Assembly: GCA_031285565.1 (NCBI GenBank)
Contig: JAITVY010000094.1
Coordinates: 1 to 32,042 of the forward strand
Length of the DNA: 32,042 nt
Reading direction: 5' to 3'
Source of the DNA: Tannerella sp.
GTDB taxonomy: Bacteria > Bacteroidota > Bacteroidia > Bacteroidales > Tannerellaceae
This document shows, one piece after another, positions 7,754 to 14,384 of the stretch. The notes beneath the pieces are model-generated. The model saw only the letters and a list, made by a program, of their open reading frames with translations. It was not told the DNA's origin and did no database searches. Position 1 is the first letter of the stretch; each line of letters starts with the position of its first letter. The translations under genes and the position numbers were made by a program.

Positions 7754-8331
7754 ATCTTTTTAACCCATTCCTTTTTAAGCATAGCGTAAATAATATCATC
7801 CACCCATTCCCCGCGCAGATAGTAACTTTCCCTGAAATGGGCTTCTTTCCTGAATCCTAATCGTTCAACTAACCGGATGGATGCGACATTCCGTGGGTCA
7901 ATAGATGTAATAATACGACGTTTATTCAACGTTTCGAAAAGATAGTTTACCATTCCCTCCAACGCCTCCGAAGCATACCCATTTCCCTGATAATTTTTGT
8001 TCAATGTACAACCTATTTCAGCCTGCATCCTGTCATGATTGGTGAAAATAATCCCCATATCTCCGATCAGACAATCCTCGTCCGTACTGATAATGGCAAA
8101 CTGAAAACAAATATCAGCCACATCCATGGTCTGTGGCATATTTTCTATATAGTCACGCACTTCTTCGACTGAACCGGGATGCCATCCCTGATATTTATTT
8201 GCAACAATGTCAGAGCGATAAGCATAGATCGCTTCCGCATCATCCGGTTTCGCTAATCGTATAATCAACCTGTCGGTTATAATATGCTCAATCGTATTTT
8301 TTATCATATTGCCATCCTTTTCAATACTCAT
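7750..8331 (-). CDS. RimJ/RimL-like GNAT acetyltransferase
   Basis: The 193-residue protein fits the RimJ/RimL group of GNAT enzymes: ITDRLIIRLAKPDDAEAIYAYRSD near the N-terminus, IGDMGIIF, the acetyl-CoA loop NKNYQGNGYASEAL, and RRIITSIDPRNVASIRLVERLGFRKEAHFRES, which closely matches the family's DPRNxASxRLxEKLGF signature. Members acetylate protein N-termini, aminoglycosides or other small amines, and this one cannot be assigned further. It lies 47 bases downstream of the permease gene and is coupled by ATGA to the next GNAT gene. Met9 is an alternative start that would remove a poorly conserved leader. Confidence 0.87.
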   Translation of the reverse strand: MSIEKDGNMIKNTIEHIITDRLIIRLAKPDDAEAIYAYRSDIVANKYQGWHPGSVEEVRDYIENMPQTMDVADICFQFAIISTDEDCLIGDMGIIFTNHDRMQAEIGCTLNKNYQGNGYASEALEGMVNYLFETLNKRRIITSIDPRNVASIRLVERLGFRKEAHFRESYYLRGEWVDDIIYAMLKKEWVKKI

Positions 8332-8378
8332 TATATATTTTCTTTTTTACGTATTTCATCATCCCAGGTAATTGTCAA

Positions 8379-10751
8379 TTATTCTGTCCGTATACTATCT
8401 GTTGGATTCTTAACGGCTGTTTGCCAGCTTTGGTATGTGACCGTCAGGATGGTAATAAACGATACGATAAGAAAAGCCAACACATATACCCACCAGTAAA
8501 GAGGCGTTTGATATGCGAAACCTTTCAGCCATTCGCTTACTGCATACCATGCAAAGGGTGAAGCTATCACAAAACAAACCACTAATATTTTCAGATAATG
8601 ACGATTGAACATCCATAATATACCGGCAATCGAAGCCCCATGTACTTTCCGTATGCCTATTTCCTTAAACCGGTATTGCGTTTCAAAAACAACTAATGCA
8701 AACACCCCGACAATGAAAATAATGATCGCCAGCAAGCTGAACAGAAATATCATTTTACTGGTATTCAATTCTTTTTTATACATATTATCATATATCGTAT
8801 CGAAAAACTCGATTTCAAAGGGCCATGCAGGATCTATCTCGGCTACCGTCTGACGAATATGCTCCACAACATCCTCTATATTCGATCCTGCCTTGATTTT
8901 TATATATGAATTGTGACTATTACTTTGCCCTATCATAAAACAGAAATTTTCTATTGTATATTTTAGCGATTTTGGATTGATATTATCTGCAAATCCTAAT
9001 ACACCAAACGGACCTTTCTCATGCCAGGAAACTTCTATCGTAGAATTAGGCTCCATTTCAAACTCCTGCATCAGCTTCTTATTAGGGATAAGATAATGAG
9101 CCTCCGAAGCATCAAAAGAGGTTAATAGTTCCTGCCCTTCATATGGGATACCCATCATATCCAGAAAGTTTGATGATACCGGCAAAATATATGAATTAAA
9201 TTCCTTTCCCTGGTATTTCATGCCTCCCCACGACATATATGTGTTGGTTCCTCCGATCTTAAACATTGTAAATGCCACATCTTCTATATTCGGATTCTCT
9301 TTCAGTTTATTTACATAAACATCTTTTTGCTCCACCGATTTAGGTCCGGCATAGATTACTGCAATCTGATCGGTATCAAATCCGAGGTTAAAATGCTTCA
9401 TATACTCATTTTGTCCATAGATAAAAAAAGCGGCTATTATCAGGATAAAAGATACCATAAACTGAAAACCTACTAATCCAGTCCTTAACTTCTTTCCGGA
9501 CGGACTTAGTCCAAAAGATCCTTTCAGAACCATAGCCGGAGGGTACTTCATCATATAATAAGCAGGATAAACCCCAGCAATAATCCCGATTATAAAAGCG
9601 ACAATTCCTGTCATAACAAGAACCGGCATATGAGAAGAAAAAGCAAGGTCTGTATCTACAAAAGTGATATAACCTGTTTTATTGAAGCTATATATAATAA
9701 CCAATGATATAAGGAAAGACACCATGCAAACCGTAAGTGTTTCCAGAAGCAATGTCTTTCTTAACAAAAAATCGGAAGCTCCCAGTACCTTCTGGGTATT
9801 AATACTCTTAATACGCATAGGAGCCACGGACGTACTGAAGTTCGTATAGTTAATTGCTGCTATAATAACTACCAAAAGTGCAATCAGCAACAATATATTA
9901 GAGGTATTTTTATTTCCTGTTTTCTGTATACCGTCCGAATAACCGGAAAAATACAGATCTTTTAATGGAACCAAAGCCAGGCTGAAACTTTCATCATCTT
10001 CTACTTCCAGTTTCGCAGATTCGGACGTACGGTTGAAATTATCAATAACATCTTGCGGAGAAACATTCCCATCCAGTAAAACATAGGATAAATAATTCAT
10101 ATTTACCCTATTGCCCAAATTAAGCTTTCCTATATTGCCATAAATAGCATTATTCAATTGGGTATTTTTCGGAAAATCTTTATACACTCCGCCTACTTCC
10201 AAATCGCTGAATCCAAATACTTCTTCCATCTCTTTATAATCAAATAATGGACGGAGTATCTTTCCTGTAGCCGGACGATCACCAAAAAGCTTTATCGCTA
10301 AAGTTTGTGGGATCAATGCTTTTCCAGGATGTTCCAGGCATCCGGCATCTCCCTCCACCATCGTAAAATTAAAAACATCAGTTATACCGGGATAACAATA
10401 AATCATAGGTTCTGAATAACCTGAACTTTCCGGATCATCTTCAACACTAAAATAATAATCCCCGCTATAAGGTGTATATATCGAACCGGCAAGGATATAA
10501 GGAGATGAGTTGATTACTTCGTCAATAAAAGGACGCGTCTGAATGGCTGAACTACCCCAGGAATAAGAACGTTCCACGCGATAGATACGGGAAGCATTCG
10601 GATGGTATTCATCAAACGTATATTCATAATGAAGTTGCATCATGATAATGATAAATGCTGCAAAAGCGGCAGAAAACCCTGCTACATTCAATAGAACAGC
10701 ATACTTGAATTTACGAATGATCGAAAGTAAATTGATCCGCATTGTTTTCAT
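8379..10751 (-). CDS. MacB/FtsX-type ABC transporter permease
   Basis: The product (790 residues from the ATG at 10751) is a double-unit MacB/FtsX-like permease of the type common in Bacteroidetes. It has eight predicted transmembrane segments: one near the N-terminus, a large periplasmic domain to about residue 275, four segments between about 280 and 445, a second periplasmic domain, and three segments after about 665. Coupling-helix motifs MRIKSINTQKVLGAS and FKEIGIRKVHGAS precede membrane segments, and the protein ends in NPTDSIRTE, typical of the group. I prefer the ATG at 10751 over an in-frame GTG at 10769 because the shared leader ends ATCGTATGAAAA here. No ATPase or membrane-fusion gene is adjacent. 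Such proteins move signals or substrates across the envelope; the partner is unknown. Confidence 0.87.
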   Translation of the reverse strand: MKTMRINLLSIIRKFKYAVLLNVAGFSAAFAAFIIIMMQLHYEYTFDEYHPNASRIYRVERSYSWGSSAIQTRPFIDEVINSSPYILAGSIYTPYSGDYYFSVEDDPESSGYSEPMIYCYPGITDVFNFTMVEGDAGCLEHPGKALIPQTLAIKLFGDRPATGKILRPLFDYKEMEEVFGFSDLEVGGVYKDFPKNTQLNNAIYGNIGKLNLGNRVNMNYLSYVLLDGNVSPQDVIDNFNRTSESAKLEVEDDESFSLALVPLKDLYFSGYSDGIQKTGNKNTSNILLLIALLVVIIAAINYTNFSTSVAPMRIKSINTQKVLGASDFLLRKTLLLETLTVCMVSFLISLVIIYSFNKTGYITFVDTDLAFSSHMPVLVMTGIVAFIIGIIAGVYPAYYMMKYPPAMVLKGSFGLSPSGKKLRTGLVGFQFMVSFILIIAAFFIYGQNEYMKHFNLGFDTDQIAVIYAGPKSVEQKDVYVNKLKENPNIEDVAFTMFKIGGTNTYMSWGGMKYQGKEFNSYILPVSSNFLDMMGIPYEGQELLTSFDASEAHYLIPNKKLMQEFEMEPNSTIEVSWHEKGPFGVLGFADNINPKSLKYTIENFCFMIGQSNSHNSYIKIKAGSNIEDVVEHIRQTVAEIDPAWPFEIEFFDTIYDNMYKKELNTSKMIFLFSLLAIIIFIVGVFALVVFETQYRFKEIGIRKVHGASIAGILWMFNRHYLKILVVCFVIASPFAWYAVSEWLKGFAYQTPLYWWVYVLAFLIVSFITILTVTYQSWQTAVKNPTDSIRTE

Positions 10752-10884
10752 ACGATATTTATTTTTCACATTAAGGATGTATAGAACGAACCTTTCGAGT
10801 GATTAACGGTTAGTGGTAAACGATTAATTAATTACTAATCATTAACAATTAACCACTAATTTACATGCTTCGTTTCATAACATA
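10749..10884 (-). promoter_or_regulatory. Conserved 5' leader of the permease gene
   Basis: Blocks at 10864-10884 (minus strand TATGAAACGAAGCATG) and 10749-10775 (CCTTAATGTGAAAAATAAATATCG-like, just before the start) match the leader of the ADP-ribosylglycohydrolase gene at 5231-5342. In this copy the small frame stops after five codons (MKRSM), and between the blocks lies an A+T-rich inverted repeat with arms TTAGTGGT and ACCACTAA, apparently an insert. Confidence 0.55.
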
Positions 10885-10982
10885 TGTCTATTAGATATAC
10901 TATATAGGAATAAACAAAAACCAAGCCACACTCATAATCTCATATAATTCAACAACATAAATACCATCACAGAGAGATTCGA

Positions 10983-11020
10983 TGTCTAAATTCTGGACAT
11001 CCGTGTAAAGATTTTAGACA
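10983..11020. promoter_or_regulatory. Inverted repeat TGTCTAAA / TTTAGACA
   Basis: Arms TGTCTAAA (10983-10990) and TTTAGACA (11013-11020) form a perfect 8-bp inverted repeat. The interior ATTCTGGACATCCGTGT resembles the interior of the inverted repeat at 11097-11136, so the two may bind the same regulator. Confidence 0.45.
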
Positions 11021-11061
11021 GCAGGAATTTGTAATATTTCTTTCCCTGTCCTTTCCTTTTA

Positions 11062-11069
11062 CAAAGGTA
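11062..11069 (-). promoter_or_regulatory. -7 element TACCTTTG for the permease gene
   Basis: The minus-strand TACCTTTG matches TAnnTTTG exactly. It would give a leader of about 300 bases to the permease start and lies just downstream of the inverted repeat at 11097-11136, the right place for an activator site. No clear -33 TTTG is visible, which would fit activator dependence. Confidence 0.5.
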
Positions 11070-11096
11070 CAAGCTATTTTTCGCATAGAAAAGAAA

Positions 11097-11136
11097 GTGT
11101 ACTATTCTGGGACACTTGTGTATCAGAATGGTACAC
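11097..11136. promoter_or_regulatory. 13-bp inverted repeat, probable operator
   Basis: Arms GTGTACTATTCTG (11097-11109) and CAGAATGGTACAC (11124-11136) match at 12 of 13 positions with a 14-base spacer. It lies directly upstream of the minus-strand -7 element at 11062-11069. This looks like the binding site of a dimeric regulator, perhaps a two-component response regulator; no such gene is in the window. Confidence 0.5.
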
Positions 11137-11285
11137 TTCTGCTCCGGATTGCTGATTTTTGTCTATTTTTACTGTGAATTGCCGGTTTAAGGACAAAACA
11201 CACAGATTAAAGCTAATCAAATTTATTTAAGATACGTTTTCTCTATATTTCCGTCTGTTCTTCTCCTTGTTATACAATTGGACCA

Positions 11286-11318
11286 GGTAAGGAGAGAATA
11301 AGGAGAGGGTAAGGAGAA
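11286..11318. repeat. 11-bp tandem repeat, three copies
   Basis: Three consecutive 11-base units (GGTAAGGAGAG, AATAAGGAGAG, GGTAAGGAGAA) lie in the gene-free stretch 10752-11417. No coding potential is seen here. Confidence 0.75.
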
Positions 11319-11417
11319 AACCCTGCTTCACCCCCTTGCCTGAAAATAAAAATTGTTCCACGACATTTTTTGCTTGGTTCACATAAGGTTTGGGATGACG
11401 GAAGTGCTATTACTTCC

Positions 11418-11639
11418 CTAACAAATCACTTCTTCAAACGAATGACCAAAGTCTGCATTGAATAAAACTTTATATTCTTTCACAAAAACAGTATACGCTT
11501 TTTTAGCTAATCCATATTTACCCATCAATACTAAGTAATGGCATTTAATACCCAAAGCATCTTCATTCAATGAATCATGCATAAAAATAGCTTCCGCGAA
11601 TAACCGACAGCACGAATAACTTCTACCATCGTGAATCAA
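11418..11639 (-). pseudogene. C-terminal tail of a BTAD/TPR-like regulator (copy 1)
   Basis: About 73 codons are open but no ATG begins them; only a TTG is available. The sequence SLNEDALGIKCHYLVLMGK followed by LAKKAYTVFVKEYKVLF and SFEEV reads like the end of a bacterial transcriptional activator (BTAD) or TPR domain (compare DPLNEEA...GK...Y..F...Y). A second remnant with the same layout lies at 13954-14175, with many identical positions (LNE-A, KC, GK-GL-K, FVK-Y, SF-EV). Both appear to be leftovers of paralogous regulators whose N-terminal parts have been lost. Function as an independent peptide is unlikely. Confidence 0.5.
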
Positions 11640-11673
11640 TGAAGTAATATTGAAGTATTGTATTGAAAACTAA

Positions 11674-11853
11674 ATAACGAATGAGAATAAAGTTGTTAGA
11701 TTTAATCACTACATTTGTAACCAAGCCACTGTTTTCCGGTGGTATATAAATGAATTTCAACCATCGCCTGGTATCTTATTTGCTATTGCTAAGGCGTTAA
11801 ATGTTGATGTGAGGGAGTTACTTATTTCAACAGAAAATAATATAAAATGTTGA
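11674..11853 (+). pseudogene. Remnant of an XRE-family HTH regulator
   Basis: The frame reads NQATVFRWYINEFQPSPGIL and continues into FAIAKALNVDVRELLIST before the stop at 11851-11853. This matches the second half of an XRE (Cro/C1-type) helix-turn-helix: recognition helix QATVxRW, then QPSPxxLxxIAKALNVDVRELL. No start codon or first helices are recognisable upstream, so the N-terminal half is lost. It directly precedes the RhuM-like remnant, with a single base-step between the stop and the next ATG. Confidence 0.6.
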
Positions 11854-11994
11854 ATGACTAAAAAAAAGAAACTACAAATCCGTAATAGTACTTAAGAAGT
11901 AACTTGTGCAAAAATAGCACAAGTTCAAACCGAAGGTAATCGAGAAGTTACTCGTGATATTGAGTTTCATAATTTCCTTAAGATAATTTTATAA
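11854..11994 (+). pseudogene. Remnant of a RhuM-family gene, internal deletion
   Basis: The ATG at 11854 begins MTKKKKLQIRNST, the usual start of RhuM-family proteins (virulence RhuM, often near restriction or toxin loci). A TAA follows at 11893, and in the same frame the sequence resumes EVTCAKIAQVQTEGNREVTR and DIEFHN, matching the later stretch of these proteins that normally leads into YNLDAIISVGYRV. About 50-60 codons between the two pieces and everything after HN are missing. Family identification is from memory of conserved motifs. The gene is clearly non-functional. Confidence 0.55.
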
Positions 11995-11997
11995 AAG

Positions 11998-13008
11998 ATG
12001 AACACACATAGTTTAAAATTGGGGATACTATTAAGCATGTTATTATTAACAACATGCAATAACAAAGTCAAAAATGAACAGATAGATGATACTGGAAAAG
12101 AAATAGCCGTATCTGAAAGCAAACCTATAGAGTTGGCAGACCCCACCATTTTTTATTGGGATAACACTTACTACCTTTATGGCACAGGTGGTAAAAAAGA
12201 CCATGGTTTTCTGGTATATACTTCTACCGACCTGATAAACTGGGAAGGCCCGAAAGGTGTAAACAGCGGTTATGCATTAGTAACCGGAGAGAGTTATGGA
12301 ACCAAAGGATTTTGGGCTCCGCAGATCTTTCAGTACAACGACAAGCTATATATGGCGTATACGGCAAATGAACAGATAGCTATCGCCGAAAGCGATTCTC
12401 CATTAGGCCCTTTCAAACAAAAGACATTAGCAAAATTATCAGGCGGAGAAAGGCAGATCGATCCCTATGTCTTTATAGACGATGATGGAAAAATCTTTTT
12501 ATATCATGTGCGGTTAACCGAAGGCAATAAACTGTTTGTTGCCGAAATGAAAGATGATTTATCCGATATTAAACCAGGTACGGATAAACTTTGTATTGAA
12601 GCAGAACTTCCATGGGAAGATACTCAAAATGTTGAATGGAAAGTAACGGAAGGCCCCACTATATTGAAACAGGATGGATTATACTATTTTTTCTATTCGG
12701 CAAATGATTTCCGCAACATCGATTATGCTGTGGGCTATGCTGTTGCTGACAATCCTTATGGTCCTTGGAATAAAACAGATGACAATCCCATTATTCATCG
12801 GTCGCAAATTGGCCTGAATGGTTCCGGTCATGGTGACTTTTTTAAAGATAAAGACGGAAAATGGAAATATGTATTTCATGTACATGCTTCCGATGATAAT
12901 GTATCTCCACGTAAAACAGCCATAATGAATGCAGAATTTGTCGAAGACGCTTCCGGACACGATAAGATGGTCATGGATTACGAATCTGTTTCGTATTTAT
13001 ATAATTGA
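11998..13008 (+). CDS. GH43-family glycoside hydrolase, lipoprotein
   Basis: The 336-residue product has a lipoprotein signal (lipobox LLLTTC, Cys20) and a five-bladed-propeller glycoside hydrolase of family 43. The catalytic triad can be placed: Asp48 in ELADPTIFYW (base), Asp155 in RQIDPYVF (pKa modulator) and Glu218 in VTEGPTIL (acid). FWAPQIFQYNDKLYMAYTA and HGDFFKDKDGKWKYVFHVH are also typical. The length is a single catalytic domain with no extra module. GH43 enzymes act on arabinose-, xylose- or galactose-containing glycans; the exact activity cannot be read here. It follows decayed genes and has no obvious promoter of its own. The stop of the RhuM remnant lies 3 bases upstream of the start. 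Confidence 0.9.
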   Translation: MNTHSLKLGILLSMLLLTTCNNKVKNEQIDDTGKEIAVSESKPIELADPTIFYWDNTYYLYGTGGKKDHGFLVYTSTDLINWEGPKGVNSGYALVTGESYGTKGFWAPQIFQYNDKLYMAYTANEQIAIAESDSPLGPFKQKTLAKLSGGERQIDPYVFIDDDGKIFLYHVRLTEGNKLFVAEMKDDLSDIKPGTDKLCIEAELPWEDTQNVEWKVTEGPTILKQDGLYYFFYSANDFRNIDYAVGYAVADNPYGPWNKTDDNPIIHRSQIGLNGSGHGDFFKDKDGKWKYVFHVHASDDNVSPRKTAIMNAEFVEDASGHDKMVMDYESVSYLYN

Positions 13009-13104
13009 TAAAGAGAAACTTGAAAAACCACATTGAAACCTGATTAGATAACTAGCCCGGAATGAAGAATATTTATTACAAATCATAATAAAAAAAGACA
13101 TTAG

Positions 13105-13138
13105 TTTGACTATTTTTCATTAACTTTGATGTATACAT
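13105..13138 (+). promoter_or_regulatory. Promoter of the Uma2 gene
   Basis: TTTG at 13105-13108 and TAACTTTG at 13131-13138 match the -33 and -7 consensus, with a 22-base spacer. Transcription would start about 10 bases before the ATG at 13154. Confidence 0.6.
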
Positions 13139-13153
13139 AATAATATAACGATT

Positions 13154-13948
13154 ATGAAAGATACAAAACTTGACGTCCGGAAAATGGCTCTGGTCAGGAG
13201 TATTATAATGGATGTAAATACAGAGGAAGAAGTGGCTGAACTGGAAGCTGAAGTTCTCCGGTTGAGTCATAAAAATCGACCATTAGGCTATAGTGTACAG
13301 GAAATGACTGACAATATTGAGGAGGTTGAGGCAGAATATATTCGAGAGGGCTGTATATTAGATGAAACGAAGCGTTATACATATGCCGATTATCTGACAT
13401 GGTTAGACGGTAAGACACGTGAATTGTTAGATGGTTTCATCCGGTCAATGTCGCCGGCTCCGTCTTTGGTACATGCAGAAATTTCCTCTAATTTGCATTC
13501 GTCTTTATGGATTTATATTAAGCAAAACAGCGGAAGTTGTAAAGCTTTTGCCGCACCTTTTGATGTTCGTTTACCTAAAAACCCAAATGAAATAACGGAT
13601 GATAAAATCTATACGGTTGTTCAGCCCGATATTTGTATCGTTTGCGACAAATCCAAATTAGATAAACGCGGTTGCCTGGGAGCACCCGATATGGTAGTGG
13701 AAATAATATCCATTTCTTCACAAAAATACGATTTGAATGATAAATTCAATTTGTATGAAGCTGCAGGTGTCAAAGAATACTGGGTTATATCACCGAATGC
13801 TAAGGCGGTTAATGTATTCATTTTACAGGATAACGGCAAATATGATCGCGGAACAGCTTATGAAGAAGATGAAAAAACGGAAATACCGGTAAAAACATTA
13901 CCCGGCTTAACGATAAGTATTTCAGAGATATTTCCAGAGGAAGGTTAA
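13154..13948 (+). CDS. Uma2-family PD-(D/E)xK protein with N-terminal extension
   Basis: Residues about 75-262 form a Uma2-type (DUF820) restriction-endonuclease fold: YTYADYLTWLDGKTRELLDG at the start (Glu90 region), VVQPDICIVCD with Asp159, GAPDMVVEIIS with Glu183, and KYDLNDKFNLYEAAGVKEYWVISP, the usual helix with Lys198. The putative catalytic residues are present. The first 70 or so residues are unlike standard Uma2 proteins and look helical: MKDTKLDVRKMALVRSIIMD and EEEVAELEAEVLRL, then LGYSVQEMTDNIEEVEAE, resembling small addiction-module or antitoxin proteins of Bacteroidetes. Uma2 proteins are of unclear biological role, often near mobile DNA. It has its own promoter. No toxin or methylase partner is nearby. 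Confidence 0.8.
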   Translation: MKDTKLDVRKMALVRSIIMDVNTEEEVAELEAEVLRLSHKNRPLGYSVQEMTDNIEEVEAEYIREGCILDETKRYTYADYLTWLDGKTRELLDGFIRSMSPAPSLVHAEISSNLHSSLWIYIKQNSGSCKAFAAPFDVRLPKNPNEITDDKIYTVVQPDICIVCDKSKLDKRGCLGAPDMVVEIISISSQKYDLNDKFNLYEAAGVKEYWVISPNAKAVNVFILQDNGKYDRGTAYEEDEKTEIPVKTLPGLTISISEIFPEEG

Positions 13949-13953
13949 AGCTT

Positions 13954-14175
13954 CTATTTAACCACCTCCCCAAACGAACGCGGATACGGACTACCCATTA
14001 AGTCTTCATATGCCTTCACAAAAGAATCGAAATGAATTTTTACCAGCCCTCTTTTACCGGTTCTGCTTAATAACGAGCATTTAACATAAATAGCTTCTTC
14101 ATTTAAAGGATCAACAGATAACAGATATTCGGCAATATGATAACAGTCAGTAATATCCGGATAGATTATATGACC
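13954..14175 (-). pseudogene. C-terminal tail of a BTAD/TPR-like regulator (copy 2)
   Basis: The minus strand is open for about 73 codons from a stop at 14176-14178 but has no start codon. It reads YHIAEYLLSVDPLNEEAIYV, then KCSLLSRTGKRGLVKIHFDS and FVKAYEDLMGSPYPRSFGEV, ending VK before the TAG at 13954-13956. It aligns along its length with the remnant at 11418-11639 (shared LNEE/D-A, KC, GK-GL, FVK-Y, SF-EV). It is best read as the tail of a transcriptional regulator with a BTAD/TPR-like region. Reading in the opposite direction to its neighbours, it fills most of the gap between Uma2 and GH92. Confidence 0.5.
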
Positions 14176-14234
14176 TTAGTGTAAAAAATAAATATTACCA
14201 TATAAAAAAAACTCTTTCGTCTTTAGCATTATAC

Positions 14235-14260
14235 TATCTTTGCAACCGGGGATTGCAAAG
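14235..14260 (+). promoter_or_regulatory. Promoter and overlapping inverted repeat before GH92
   Basis: TATCTTTG at 14235-14242 is an exact -7 match. Arms CTTTGCAA (14238-14245) and TTGCAAAG (14253-14260) make a perfect 8-bp inverted repeat with a 7-base spacer that overlaps the -7 box and the expected start site, as a repressor operator would. The leader to the ATG at 14385 would be about 140 bases, with no other feature visible in it. Confidence 0.5.
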
Positions 14261-14384
14261 CCTATCGACCAATACATTTTAGGAGAAAGCTAATTATCCG
14301 CATTAATCTGCATTTTATAGATTAAATTTTATAAACCTGAAACCCAAAATATTGAATATAAAATTCCAAATAACAATACACATT

